64,000 nt of DNA from Sphingomonas sp. CCH10-B3 (GTDB lineage Bacteria > Pseudomonadota > Alphaproteobacteria > Sphingomonadales > Sphingomonadaceae), in the NCBI RefSeq assembly GCF_001556185.1, contig NZ_LSIJ01000064.1, positions 57,547 through 121,546 on the forward strand, written 5' to 3'. Made by a program: the position numbers and the translations under genes. Below the pieces are notes generated by a model. It was given only the letters and a program-made list of their open reading frames with translations, did no database searches and was not told where the DNA came from. This document shows positions 46,101-54,665 of the stretch, piece by piece. The stretch's first letter is position 1, and each line of letters begins with the position of its first letter.

Positions 46101-46867
46101 GCCCCCCAGCGCGCGGCGGCATCGGCGGCAGGGGCGGGGCCGGGCTCCTGCCTGGCGGCGAGCCTTGCGATATCGCTTGCGGCGAGTGCATGGTCATAGA
46201 CGCGAATCTCGTCGAGATCGCTGCCGCGCATGAAATTATAGCGACTCTGCACCTGATGCGGCGACATCACCCGCCCGGCGAGCCCGAACTGGTCGAGGCC
46301 GCTGTCGAGATCGGCCTTTTGCAGCTTGCGCGCGACTTCGCGGCCATCGACGTAGAGCCGCACGCCCTCCGCTTCGTCCCACGCGAAGGTGATGTGCTTC
46401 CATGCATCGGCGGCAGGCACCGCATCGATCCGCCACGATACCCGCACCCGCGACAGGTTGGCGTCGGTGACGAAGGCGTCGAAGCCGTGGCCGTTCCAGT
46501 CGATCCGCAGGAACGCCATATCCCAGCTCGAATGATCGGCGAAGCCGACGCGGAAGATCGCGAACGGCGCTTCGCCCAATGGGTCGCGCGGCCGCCAGAA
46601 GAAGGACAGCGTGCCCCGCGTCGCGCGGATATTGCCCGGCGCCTTCCACGCGACATAGCCCTCATCCGCCCAGCGCGCCGCGCCGCCGATCGCGCCGTCG
46701 GGCACCACCTCGACGCCGCTGCGGAAATTGGGCACCGGATCGCCCTGCGCGACATCGGCGTCGAGCGACTTGTCCGCCGACACCTGGAACAGCAGCCCCG
46801 TCGGCTCGGCCAGCGCCGCTGCCGGGAGCAGCGCCAGCCCCAGCGCGACAAAGCCCGCGCGGATCAT
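43124..46867 (-). CDS. Very large secreted LamG-domain protein, unknown activity
   Basis: A protein of 1247 residues from the ATG at 46867, which overlaps the transporter stop (ATGA). It has a signal peptide (MIRAGFVALGLALLPAAALA). A LamG/concanavalin-like domain spans about 45-240 ('TLSFFWRPRD', 'FAWDEAEGVRLYVDGREV', 'DEIRVYDHAL'). The middle is beta-rich, the region at about 650-1000 is helical with many Trp/Tyr ('HFASNWYGARKMYREGAWEW', 'GVWSYPNEINWRSDAE'), resembling alpha/alpha-toroid sugar enzymes, and the end is an Ig-like module. I recognise no catalytic family. The position inside the pectin operon points to a polysaccharide-active enzyme. Confidence 0.85.
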   Translation of the reverse strand: MIRAGFVALGLALLPAAALAEPTGLLFQVSADKSLDADVAQGDPVPNFRSGVEVVPDGAIGGAARWADEGYVAWKAPGNIRATRGTLSFFWRPRDPLGEAPFAIFRVGFADHSSWDMAFLRIDWNGHGFDAFVTDANLSRVRVSWRIDAVPAADAWKHITFAWDEAEGVRLYVDGREVARKLQKADLDSGLDQFGLAGRVMSPHQVQSRYNFMRGSDLDEIRVYDHALAASDIARLAARQEPGPAPAADAAARWGAWLHRYGWDRASPPLLDAPVTVIRKVEFADARDLKQWMWKGVDGIAETTWPGVYNRSRLAGRSDYFELPDWNTYVEGGKRYDLTIPTSERVNRVEMRGAAYGTLLGNGQALATRPPGVVRSVDSIAPQAGGTLSFVNTMQEQPIQEIWAYDVHPGAEPEGSFKLSFTVDSSASTKVAALDRLNAFIAGRYAPDERATVVALPSSGIRAAVGAGANTGGKAEARAKGLPLVHILIPASLGDAYPDRPIARAFDYGWQNLHDGLDGIAIDLPALKATPGKDGLIPLNIRVKDPLWPARDMIDVSVSVRPGEAHTLWLDLRDRILPDDSLYLTIASGAADVDAEALNGTRLRLIFKPRAEALKEHIADRFNQVKDNWGFLVEEHTASKRQALYARLFADISDLLRIDPDNVRARAYWADINYRPENMPKAPVPSAPPGVPRWAFLQLEDLKITRRFVEWWIDNRQVSYGDFGGGISDDTDLTQQWPGLALMGVAPDKINASLRALSDAAYKNGMVVNGLGAITTDELHAYEEGLNSDAERLYLNWGEPRAVERLMATTRALSNVILKNPAGHLHFASNWYGARKMYREGAWEWQKPYSFTVMHAPVLIGFYNGNRTARDLVTGVVDGWMAHGKAGADGVWSYPNEINWRSDAERAGDGGGVNTPLQSAWAAWRFTGDARYLRPIASRIARSAAALGEFNENGFAALPDGAALLAKTARKGDDPASRFARWQASGDLEAIADLHADALAEKAARLDMLTEGHWWSDRVEMDTQWLQRERLGGIALRRNQTWPGNTVSWRFADDAAAEKVAILLPNATPGKFRVIAYNTTGQPQRATMTTWNVTAGRWRMTAADGKTDLTLDRSTPTVLFLPPGSSTFDFELVTPGEPVEQRPDLGIGADDLKLTGRTLTLTVHSLGAQPTSPGMAWLTHDGDGIIAQVPIPPLPAPTDLQPRTKVVKLTVPKGFDPAAIEVRIGQVDQRAEVTWLNNAVPLSAARP

Positions 46868-48153
46868 GCGACCTCGACGCGGGCCAGTCGCGGCGAGAGC
46901 AGATGGATGACGAGCAGCGCCACGAAATAGGCGCTCGCGCAGATCGCGAACAGGATCGAATAATTCTTGCCGGTCGTGTCGAGGATATAGCCGGTGAATT
47001 GCGCCATCCCCATGCCGCCGATCGCGCCGATCATCCCGCCGATGCCGACGACGGACCCAACCGCGCCGCGCGGGAAAATGTCCGACGGCAGCGTGTAGAG
47101 ATTGGCCGAAAACGCCTGATGCGCTGCCGTCGCCAGGCCGATCACCAGCACCGCGCTCCACAGCCCGTCGATCGACTGCGCGAAATAGATCGGCGTCACG
47201 CAAAAGGCGCAGAGCAGCATCGTCAGCTTGCGCGCGAGGTTGGGCGAATAGCCCGCCTTGATCAGCCGCGACGACATCCACCCGCCCGCGATGCTGCCGA
47301 AATCCGAGATCAGATAGATGGCGGCGAGCGGCAGCCCGAAGGTTTTCAGATCGAGGTGATAGCGCTCGTAGAGATAGCCCGGCAGCCAGAACAGGAAGAA
47401 CCACCAGATCGGGTCGATGCAGAATTTGCCGAGCGCATAGGCCCAGGTCTCGCGCACCGTGACCAGCTTGCCCCAGGCAATCGGTTCGACCGGGTCGGCG
47501 GGGTCCTGCTCGATCCACGCCAGCTCCGAAGGGCTGACGCGGCCATGCTCGCGGGGGTGGCGATAGATCAGCCACCAGGCGACGAGCCACAGGATGCCGA
47601 GGATGCCGGTGACGTAAAAGGCCACGCGCCAGTCGAACGCGAGGACGAGCGCAGGAACCAGCAAAGGCGTGATGATCGCGCCGATATTGGCGCCGGCGTT
47701 GAACAGCCCGATCGCGAACGCCCGCTCGCGCTGCGGAAACCAGTCGGTGACGGCGCGGATGCCCGCCGGGAAATTGCCCGACTCGCCGATGCCGAGCCCG
47801 AAGCGCGCCATAGCGAAGGTGGTCACGCTGGTGGCGAGGCCATGCGCCATGTGGCTCGCGGTCCAGATGACGATCGCGATCGCATAGCCCAGCCGCGCGC
47901 CGACGACATCGACGACCTTGCCGAAGCTGACGTAACCGATCGCATAGGCGACCTGGAACCAGAAGATGATCGTCGCGAAATCGCTTTCGGTCCAGGCGAA
48001 TTCCTTGGTCAGCGTGGGCTTGAGCACGCCGATCATCTGGCGGTCGACGTAATTGATCGCCGTCGCCGCGAACAGCAGCGCGCAGATCACCCAGCGATAG
48101 CGCCCGACCCGTGTCGCCGCTGCTGCCACGCCCGGCAGTTCTGCCGTTGCCAT
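46864..48153 (-). CDS. exuT: MFS hexuronate transporter, ExuT/ACS-like
   Basis: A protein of 429 residues from the ATG at 48153, behind GGGGAGAG. Twelve membrane spans are predicted. The anion:cation symporter signature is 'AINYVDRQMIGVLKPTLTKE', with 'RFGLGIGESGNFPAGIRAVT' as the conserved helix-5 region. In the operon context it most likely brings galacturonate or glucuronate, or unsaturated monomers, across the inner membrane with protons. The symbol is by family and context; substrate is inferred. Confidence 0.9.
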   Translation of the reverse strand: MATAELPGVAAAATRVGRYRWVICALLFAATAINYVDRQMIGVLKPTLTKEFAWTESDFATIIFWFQVAYAIGYVSFGKVVDVVGARLGYAIAIVIWTASHMAHGLATSVTTFAMARFGLGIGESGNFPAGIRAVTDWFPQRERAFAIGLFNAGANIGAIITPLLVPALVLAFDWRVAFYVTGILGILWLVAWWLIYRHPREHGRVSPSELAWIEQDPADPVEPIAWGKLVTVRETWAYALGKFCIDPIWWFFLFWLPGYLYERYHLDLKTFGLPLAAIYLISDFGSIAGGWMSSRLIKAGYSPNLARKLTMLLCAFCVTPIYFAQSIDGLWSAVLVIGLATAAHQAFSANLYTLPSDIFPRGAVGSVVGIGGMIGAIGGMGMAQFTGYILDTTGKNYSILFAICASAYFVALLVIHLLSPRLARVEVA

Positions 48154-48184
48154 TCGCTCTCTCCCCAAGCTCCCGCTGTGCGGG

Positions 48185-48979
48185 TTATCCTTCTGCCTTG
48201 ATCGTGCACTGTACCGATAGTTGCGCGTTGAAGCGTGCTTCGACTTTGTCACCGATCGCGACACGGTGAACGCCGGTGACGGCGCCCGTCGAAATCCACT
48301 GGCCGACCTTCAAAGCGATGCCGCGCTCGGCCATCAGTTCAAACAGGAAGCGCGCCGCGCCGAACGGACCGTCGAGCATCGTCGATGCCATCCCGGCACC
48401 AATCAGCGCGCCGTTGATGATCAGCTCGACCGGCCAGTCGAGCAGATTCTGCCGTTGCCAGCCGACGATCGCCGCGCCGACCACCAGCCCGTTGTTGTTG
48501 CCGAAATCCGAAATCGTCACCCCGGCGCCGAGATCGTTGATGCCAGGGAACGGCGAGCTCGCAATCTCGATACCGACGTGGACTGCGTCGATCATCGCGG
48601 TCGCCTCGGCGAGCGTATAATGGCGCTTGGCGGGATCGGGCGCGGTGCCGATCCGCAGCAGGAATTCCGCCTCGGCCGCCGCAAAGCCGCCCGCGAATAC
48701 CGGCATCGCGACGGGCGTATCGCCGGACGCAGCGGGGACGCTCGCAAAGATCGGCCCGGCGAGCCGGTCGACATCGCCGAGCGGCGGATTGATCCGCCCA
48801 ACCTTCCAGCCGACGATCTCGCCCTTGCTCAGCGCAATCGCGGCGTCCTGCACGGCATAGGCGTCCGCGAGATCATCGGGAATGATGCCGGGATAATCGG
48901 GCAGCGCCGTCGCCGTCCGCCGCGCATCGACGAAGCGGCTGGCGATTTGCGCAATATTGTCGTCGTGGTCGCGCCGCAT
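48185..48979 (-). CDS. 2-keto-4-pentenoate hydratase-like protein
   Basis: A protein of 264 residues from the ATG at 48979, preceded by AGGGTGAG; a further in-frame ATG lies at 49003. It belongs to the fumarylacetoacetase/2-oxopent-4-enoate hydratase fold: 'KGEIVGWKVGRINPPLGD', 'AAAEAEFLLRIG' with metal-binding Glu residues, and 'GIEIASSPFPGINDLGAG'. Classical members hydrate products of aromatic ring cleavage. Here it is the first gene of the pectin operon, 32 nt before the transporter gene and just downstream of an operator-like site, so a sugar-acid substrate is more likely. Confidence 0.88.
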   Translation of the reverse strand: MRRDHDDNIAQIASRFVDARRTATALPDYPGIIPDDLADAYAVQDAAIALSKGEIVGWKVGRINPPLGDVDRLAGPIFASVPAASGDTPVAMPVFAGGFAAAEAEFLLRIGTAPDPAKRHYTLAEATAMIDAVHVGIEIASSPFPGINDLGAGVTISDFGNNNGLVVGAAIVGWQRQNLLDWPVELIINGALIGAGMASTMLDGPFGAARFLFELMAERGIALKVGQWISTGAVTGVHRVAIGDKVEARFNAQLSVQCTIKAEG

Positions 48980-49043
48980 CGGCTCACCCTGCCCCTTGGT
49001 CATGCATTTCAACCATGCTTGTTTTTTGCCACAGTGCGACGGG

Positions 49044-49059
49044 AGGAAACCGGTGTCAA
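49044..49059. promoter_or_regulatory. Candidate LacI-family operator upstream of the six-gene operon
   Basis: AGGAAACCGGTGTCAA. The right half-site is identical to that at 33442-33449; the left half is degenerate. It lies 64 nt before the ATG of the hydratase gene (minus strand), in the gap after the uronate reductase. Confidence 0.5.
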
Positions 49060-49073
49060 TGGCTTCGTCCGCG

Positions 49074-50513
49074 TCAGTGCGGTGCAAAGACGCGCGGCCA
49101 GTCGCCTGCCAGCGCCGCTTCTGCTGCCATCACGATCCTCGCCGTCAGCGCGGCGTCGCTCTGCCAGTCCGGCGGGAACACCAGCGCCTGCTCGGTCAGC
49201 CGGGCGATGACGCGCGCGGGATCGGCGTCGCTTGCGGCGGTTGCGAGCATCGGCGCGGCCGGATCGATGATCGTGGTGCCCGCGCGCGCGCGCGAAATCA
49301 CGAACGCGACCCAGCACCCCAGCGCGGCCGCGGCATGGGCCGGCAGCTTGCCCGCGCGGCGATTGGCGACGATCGTATCGACCAGACGATAAGGTAGCTT
49401 CTGCGATCCGTCCTGCGCGATCTGGTCGAGCCGGTGGACGATCGCGGGGTTGCGGAAGCGGGTGAGCACGGTCGCGCGATAGGCGTCGAGATCGAGCCCG
49501 GCGACCGGCGGCAGGACGGGGGCAATGTCGGTGCGGATCATCGCGTCGACGAAGCTGCTGAGCGCCGCGTCGCCCATCGCCTCGGCAACGCTGGCATGGC
49601 CGCGCAGCAACCCGGCGTAGGCGAGCGTCGAATGTGCGCCGTTCAGGATGCGCAGCTTGGCGCGCTCATGCCCCGCCGGATCGGCAGTGACGATCGCGCC
49701 GACGCTGGCGAGGTCGGGGCCGGTGCGCAGCCCGACATCCTCGATCACCCAGGCGACGAAGCTTTCGCGCTGCACCGGAATCGCGTCGGTCACGCCAAGC
49801 GCGGCATCGACATCGGCATGGAGCGCGGCGTCGCTGGCGGGCGTGATCGAATCGACCATCGTCGAGGGGACGCGGACCTCGCCCGCGATCCATTTCGCCA
49901 GCTCGGCGTCACGTGCGGCGGCGAACGCCACCAGTGCCGCATGGAGCTTGGCGCCGTTGCTCGCGAGATTGTCGCACGGCATCGGCACGAATGGCAGGGT
50001 CCCGGCGGCCCGGCGCGCGGCGAGACCACCGACGATCCAGCCGATCACGCTGCGGGGCGTGCCGCCCGCCAGATCATGCGCGATATCGGCGTGCGAGAGG
50101 TCGAGCGTGCCGTCGCTCGCCAGGCAATAGCCCTTTTCGGTCACGGTGGTCGTCACCAGCCCGATCGCGGGATCGGCCAGCATCGCCGCAACGGCCGCGC
50201 TATCGTCCGGCCCCAGCCACGCGCCATGCGCGCCGACGATGCGGTAGCGCGGCTCGGCATCGCGCTCGGCGATCGTATAGAGCCCCTGTTGCGCCGCCAG
50301 CGCCGCCACCGTCTCGGCACTGCGCAGCGCGACCGCGGCAATGCCCCAGCGCGGATCATGGTCGAGCAGCCGGTCGATGAAGCTCGCCTGATGCGCGCGG
50401 TGGAAAGCGCCGGGGCCGAAATGGACGATGCCGACGCGCGGCGGCGCCGTCCGCTGCGGCCGGGCAATGGCAGCGGGCAGGCCGCCGAGGGCAGCGTAGG
50501 TCAAGCGGTTCAA
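49074..50513 (-). CDS. Tagaturonate/fructuronate reductase (mannitol dehydrogenase family)
   Basis: A protein of 479 residues; its start overlaps the uxaA stop by 4 nt. The NAD-binding start is 'VGIVHFGPGAFHRAHQASFI', followed by TTVTEKGYCL, SCDNLxxNG-like 'MPCDNLASNGAKL' and 'ILNGAHSTLAYAG'. By sequence it looks more like UxuB (fructuronate reductase) than E. coli UxaB, yet its partner is altronate dehydratase. It should reduce tagaturonate to altronate with NADH; it may also act on fructuronate. No gene symbol is given because of this ambiguity. Confidence 0.88.
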   Translation of the reverse strand: MNRLTYAALGGLPAAIARPQRTAPPRVGIVHFGPGAFHRAHQASFIDRLLDHDPRWGIAAVALRSAETVAALAAQQGLYTIAERDAEPRYRIVGAHGAWLGPDDSAAVAAMLADPAIGLVTTTVTEKGYCLASDGTLDLSHADIAHDLAGGTPRSVIGWIVGGLAARRAAGTLPFVPMPCDNLASNGAKLHAALVAFAAARDAELAKWIAGEVRVPSTMVDSITPASDAALHADVDAALGVTDAIPVQRESFVAWVIEDVGLRTGPDLASVGAIVTADPAGHERAKLRILNGAHSTLAYAGLLRGHASVAEAMGDAALSSFVDAMIRTDIAPVLPPVAGLDLDAYRATVLTRFRNPAIVHRLDQIAQDGSQKLPYRLVDTIVANRRAGKLPAHAAAALGCWVAFVISRARAGTTIIDPAAPMLATAASDADPARVIARLTEQALVFPPDWQSDAALTARIVMAAEAALAGDWPRVFAPH

Positions 50514-51988
50514 AGCGTCACCCCGCGCTTCCAGATCGCCATTTCGCGCTCGTCGTTGCGCTCGGCGGCGGTCGGCGCGCCCGATGCGATCGCGACGATC
50601 CGGGCGAGCAGCGCATCGGCGCTGGCGGCCATGCCCTGCGTCAGCGTCGCGCCGGCGTCGAAATCGATCCAGCCGGGCTTGGCCGCTGCCAGCGCGCTGT
50701 TCGATGCGATCTTGAGCGTCGGCACCGGCGCGCCGAGCGGGGTGCCGCGGCCGGTCGTGAACAGGATCAGCGTGGCACCCGCGGCCGCCAGCGCGGTCGT
50801 CGAGACGGCATCATTGCCCGGTGCTTCGAGCAAGGTCAGCCCCGGCAGGCTCGCCTGTGCGCCATAGCCGATCGCATCGACCACCGGCGCATTGCCGCCC
50901 TTCTGCACCGCACCGAGCGATTTTTCCTCGAGCGTTGTGATGCCGCCCGCGATGTTGCCTGGGGACGGATTTTCGGACACCGGCTCGCCGTGGTTGGTGA
51001 AATAGCGTTTGAAGTCGTTGACCATCGCACCGACAGCCTCGAACACCGCCGGGGTGGTCGCGCGCGCCATCAGCAATTGTTCGGCGCCGAAGATTTCTGG
51101 AATTTCGGTTAGGATCACGCGACCGCCAGCGCCCGCGACCCGGTCGCTGATCCGCCCGACCAGTGGGTTGGCGGTCAGGCCGGAGAACCCGTCCGAGCCC
51201 CCGCACTTCACCCCGAGCACGAGCTTCTCGAGCCCGACCGCGACGCGCGGCTGTGCGGCTTGGGCGACCAGTTGATCGACGAGCGCTTCGCCCTCGGCGA
51301 CTTCGTCGGCCGATTGCTGGGCGATGAGCGTGCGGATCGCCCCGCGCCGTGCTTCGGGGATTTTGGCCAGCAAGTCGGCGAGCTGGTTCGATTCGCAGCC
51401 CAGCCCGATGATCAGCACGCCACCGGCATTGGGGTGATTGGCGAGCGCGGCGAGAATGCGCCGCGTGCCCGCAAGATCGTCGCCAAGCTGCGAACAGCCG
51501 AACGGGTGGACGAGCGCGTGGACGCCGTCGATAGCGCCGCGATGACGTGCATCGGCCTTTGCCGCGATCCGCTGGGCCGTCCGGGCGACGCAGCCGACCG
51601 TCGGCAGGATCCAGATTTCGTTGCGCGTGCCGACTCGTCCGTCGGGCCGGGGATAGCCCATGAAGCGCGCGCTGCCCGCATCCGCCGCGACCGCTGCGGC
51701 GCGAAGGGCAGGGGTGTAGTCGCTGTGCCCCGTGAGTGCCGTCGCGAGATTGTGGGCATGGACATGCTCGCCCGCGGCAATCGCGCCGAGCGCCTTGCCG
51801 ATCGCAAAGCCATATTTGACTACCGCATCGCCCGCCGCGATCGGCGCCAGCGCGATCTTGTGCCCGCGCGGGATCGGCGATTGCGCGGTCACCTGCCTGT
51901 CGCCGATCGTCACTACCTCGCCCGCCGCAGCGTCGCCGAGCAGCGTCGCGACGGTGTCGGCGGGGTCGACTTGCCAGGCTTTGGCCAA
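50510..51988 (-). CDS. uxaA: Altronate dehydratase
   Basis: A protein of 492 residues. The start is TTG at 51988, 8 nt after GGGAG. Both family modules are present: an N-terminal SAF domain (about 10-90, 'IPRGHKIALAPIAAGDAVVK') and the catalytic GD/AH-like region with GYPRPDGRVGTRNE, VHPFGCSQLGDD, KCGGSDGFSGLTANP and 'NPSPGNIAGGITTLEEKSLG'. It removes water from D-altronate to give 2-keto-3-deoxygluconate. It is divergent from the LacI gene with an operator-like site between. Confidence 0.95.
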   Translation of the reverse strand: MAKAWQVDPADTVATLLGDAAAGEVVTIGDRQVTAQSPIPRGHKIALAPIAAGDAVVKYGFAIGKALGAIAAGEHVHAHNLATALTGHSDYTPALRAAAVAADAGSARFMGYPRPDGRVGTRNEIWILPTVGCVARTAQRIAAKADARHRGAIDGVHALVHPFGCSQLGDDLAGTRRILAALANHPNAGGVLIIGLGCESNQLADLLAKIPEARRGAIRTLIAQQSADEVAEGEALVDQLVAQAAQPRVAVGLEKLVLGVKCGGSDGFSGLTANPLVGRISDRVAGAGGRVILTEIPEIFGAEQLLMARATTPAVFEAVGAMVNDFKRYFTNHGEPVSENPSPGNIAGGITTLEEKSLGAVQKGGNAPVVDAIGYGAQASLPGLTLLEAPGNDAVSTTALAAAGATLILFTTGRGTPLGAPVPTLKIASNSALAAAKPGWIDFDAGATLTQGMAASADALLARIVAIASGAPTAAERNDEREMAIWKRGVTL

Positions 51989-52009
51989 AAGTTGCGCTCC
52001 CGTGACGAT

Positions 52010-52025
52010 TGGTAACCGGTATCAA
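52010..52025. promoter_or_regulatory. Candidate operator between uxaA and the LacI gene
   Basis: TGGTAACCGGTATCAA lies in the divergent gap, 22 nt from the uxaA start and 75 nt from the regulator start. This position would allow both repression of uxaAB and autoregulation. Confidence 0.6.
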
Positions 52026-52099
52026 CAGCGTCGCGCTTCTGCCCGAGCACCGGCCACGGCGCAAGTCGGCACGGCTGGTCGAAGCCGCCGCCGCGCGAT

Positions 52100-53137
52100 A
52101 TGACGCCGCGAATGAAGAGCAGCGGCCAGCCCACGATCAACGACGTCGCCCGCATCGCCGGCGTGTCCAAGAAGACCGTCAGCCGCGTCATCAACCATTC
52201 GCCGCTTCTCAACGAAGACACGCGGCGCAAGGTCGAGGATGTCATTGGCGAGCTCGGTTACATCCCCAATCCGCAGGCGCGCGCGCTGGCGCTGCGGCGC
52301 AATTTCCTGATCGGGCTCGTCCACGACAATCCCAATGCGCAGACGGTGATGAACGTCCAGGCGGGCATGCTCGAAGCGTTGCAGGGCAGCGAGTTCGAAA
52401 TGGTCGTGCGCCCGCTCAATCGCGGCTCGGCGACGATGCTCGACGATCTGCGCCATTTCCTCGAACGCCAGCGGCTGTTCGGCGTGCTGCTGATGCCGCC
52501 GATCAGCGAGAATGATTCGATCGCGCGGCTGTGCGACGAAATCGGCTGTCGTTATGTGCGGATGGGGTCAGCGATGCTCGATGATGCTGCGCACATGGTC
52601 GCGTCGAACGACCGCGAGGCAGTGCGCACGGCGGTCGAGTATCTGATCGAACAGGGGCATCGCCGGATCGGACTGGTCGCCGGGCCGCACGGCTTCCGCT
52701 CGGCGCGCGAACGGCGCGAAGGGTTTGAGGAAGCGCTGAACGCGGCGGGGATCAGCCTGCCACGGTCGATGGTCGCCGATGGCAATTACACTTTCGATTC
52801 GGGCCGCGTCGCCGCCGATCGCCTCCTCGACGTGGTGCCGCGCCCGACCGCGATTTTCTCGTCGAACGACGAGATGGCGGCCGGGGTGATGCATGCAGCG
52901 ATGGAGCGCGGGCTGCACATCCCGCGCGACCTGTCGATCATCGGCTTCGACGATACGCCGGTCGCCGCGCATGTCTGGCCGCCGCTGACGACGGTGCGCT
53001 GGCCGATCGTGTCGATGGCGCGCTCGGCAGCGCTCAAGCTGCTCGCCGGAGTCGATGGCGGTGAGCAGGTGGAGGAACCGTCGCGGTTCCTGTCCACGCT
53101 CATCCGCCGCGCTTCGGTCGCGCCGCCGCCCGTTTAG
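52100..53137 (+). CDS. LacI-family transcriptional regulator of uronate use
   Basis: A protein of 345 residues; an ATG at 52112 is an alternative start. The N-terminal LacI helix-turn-helix is TINDVARIAGVSKKTVSRVI, with the hinge helix at about 55-68 (NPQARALALRR). The periplasmic-binding-like effector domain ends with the typical 'IPRDLSIIGFDDTPVAAHVW'. The gene sits between uxaAB and uxaC-kduI-kduD-kdgK, and matching 16-bp sites occur before every unit of the locus. It is likely a repressor relieved by a uronate or KDG-type intermediate; effector unknown. Confidence 0.92.
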   Translation: MTPRMKSSGQPTINDVARIAGVSKKTVSRVINHSPLLNEDTRRKVEDVIGELGYIPNPQARALALRRNFLIGLVHDNPNAQTVMNVQAGMLEALQGSEFEMVVRPLNRGSATMLDDLRHFLERQRLFGVLLMPPISENDSIARLCDEIGCRYVRMGSAMLDDAAHMVASNDREAVRTAVEYLIEQGHRRIGLVAGPHGFRSARERREGFEEALNAAGISLPRSMVADGNYTFDSGRVAADRLLDVVPRPTAIFSSNDEMAAGVMHAAMERGLHIPRDLSIIGFDDTPVAAHVWPPLTTVRWPIVSMARSAALKLLAGVDGGEQVEEPSRFLSTLIRRASVAPPPV

Positions 53138-53153
53138 ACGGTTGCGGAATTTG

Positions 53154-53169
53154 CTGACACCGGTTACCA
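53154..53169. promoter_or_regulatory. Candidate operator upstream of uxaC
   Basis: Read on the minus strand this is TGGTAACCGGTGTCAG, matching the uxaA/LacI site at 14 of 16 bases. It lies 40 nt before the uxaC ATG and just after the LacI gene stop. Confidence 0.6.
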
Positions 53170-53209
53170 ACGTGCAGCTTGCACCGCAGATGCAAGGGAG
53201 AGGAACGAG

Positions 53210-54652
53210 ATGGCCCGGCCGCTGACATTGCACCCCGACCGCCTGTTCCCGGCCGATCCGGCGACGCGCGACATCGCTCGGGCGCTCTATGCCGAAATCG
53301 CCGATCTGCCGATCGTCAGCCCGCACGGCCACACCGACCCGATCTGGTTCGCCGACAATGCGCCGTGGACCGACGCGACCAGCCTGCTGCTCGCGCCCGA
53401 CCATTATATCTACCGCATGCTCTACAGTCAGGGCATCGACCTCGACGCGCTGGCGATCCCGCGCCGCGACGGTACGCCCGCGACCGATCCGCGCGCGGCG
53501 TGGAAGCTGTTCGCCGCCAATTATTACCTGTTTCGCGGCACGCCGTCGCGGCTGTGGCTCGACCATGTCTTTGCCGAGGTGTTCGGCATCGATGTCGCGC
53601 TCGAAGCGAGCACCGCCGATCATTATTTCGACGCGATCGGCGCGGCGCTCGCGACCGATGGCTTCCGCCCGCGCGCGTTGTTCGATCGGTTCCGGATCGA
53701 TTTCCTCGCCACCACCGAAGGTGCGCACGACAGCCTTGACGCGCATCACCGCATCCACGGCAGCGGCTGGGGCGGGCGGGTCGTCACTACCTATCGCCCC
53801 GACGGCGTGATCGATGTCGAGCACGAAGCCTTCAAGCCCGCGATGATGCGCTTTGCCGAGCTGACCGGCGAGGATGTGTTCGGCTGGCACGGCTATCTCG
53901 CCGCGCACCGCAAGCGCCGCGCCGATTTCCGCACGGCAGGGGCGACGGCGACCGATCACGGCCATCCGACCGCCGCGACGGCGAATCTTTCGATCGCCGA
54001 ATGCGAGGCGCTGTTCGCGCGGATCATCGGCGACACTTGGGCTCCCGCCGACGCCGAGCTGTTCCGCGCGCAGATGCTCACCGAAATGGCGGCGATGAGC
54101 GTCGACGACGGGATGGTGATGCAGATCCACCCCGGCAGTTTCCGCAACCACAATGCCGGCCTGTTCGCGAGCCACGGCCGCGACAAGGGCGCCGACATCC
54201 CGACCCGCACCGATTATGTCCGCGCGCTGAAGTCGCTGCTCGACCGCTTCGGCAACGAGCGTGATCTGAGCATCATCCTCTTCACGCTCGATGAGAGCGT
54301 TTACGCACGCGAACTGGCGCCGCTCGCGGGGCATTATCCGTGCCTGAAGCTCGGCCCGGCGTGGTGGTTCCACGACAGCCCGGAGGGGATGCGCCGCTTC
54401 CGCGAGAACACGACCGAGACGGCGGGCTTCTACAACACCGTCGGCTTCAACGACGACACCCGCGCTTTCCTGTCGATCCCGGCGCGGCACGATGTCGCGC
54501 GGCGCGTCGATTGCAGCTTCCTCGCGCGGCTCGTCGCCGAGCATCGGCTCGCCGACTGGGAAGCCGCCGAACTCGCGCATGAACTCACCAGCGGCCTCGT
54601 CCGCCGTGCCTATCGCCTCGATCAACCCCTGCCCGCCGCCAAGGCCGCCTGA
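53210..54652 (+). CDS. uxaC: Uronate isomerase (glucuronate isomerase)
   Basis: A protein of 480 residues, standard length, behind GAGAGGAACGAG. Family motifs: [16 protein letters not shown] (metal-binding His pair), '[16 protein letters not shown]', and the C-terminal '[20 protein letters not shown]'. It interconverts galacturonate and tagaturonate, or glucuronate and fructuronate, the first intracellular step. kduI follows 13 nt downstream. Confidence 0.97.
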   Translation: MARPLTLHPDRLFPADPATRDIARALYAEIADLPIVSPHGHTDPIWFADNAPWTDATSLLLAPDHYIYRMLYSQGIDLDALAIPRRDGTPATDPRAAWKLFAANYYLFRGTPSRLWLDHVFAEVFGIDVALEASTADHYFDAIGAALATDGFRPRALFDRFRIDFLATTEGAHDSLDAHHRIHGSGWGGRVVTTYRPDGVIDVEHEAFKPAMMRFAELTGEDVFGWHGYLAAHRKRRADFRTAGATATDHGHPTAATANLSIAECEALFARIIGDTWAPADAELFRAQMLTEMAAMSVDDGMVMQIHPGSFRNHNAGLFASHGRDKGADIPTRTDYVRALKSLLDRFGNERDLSIILFTLDESVYARELAPLAGHYPCLKLGPAWWFHDSPEGMRRFRENTTETAGFYNTVGFNDDTRAFLSIPARHDVARRVDCSFLARLVAEHRLADWEAAELAHELTSGLVRRAYRLDQPLPAAKAA

Positions 54653-54665
54653 CCGGAGACCGACC

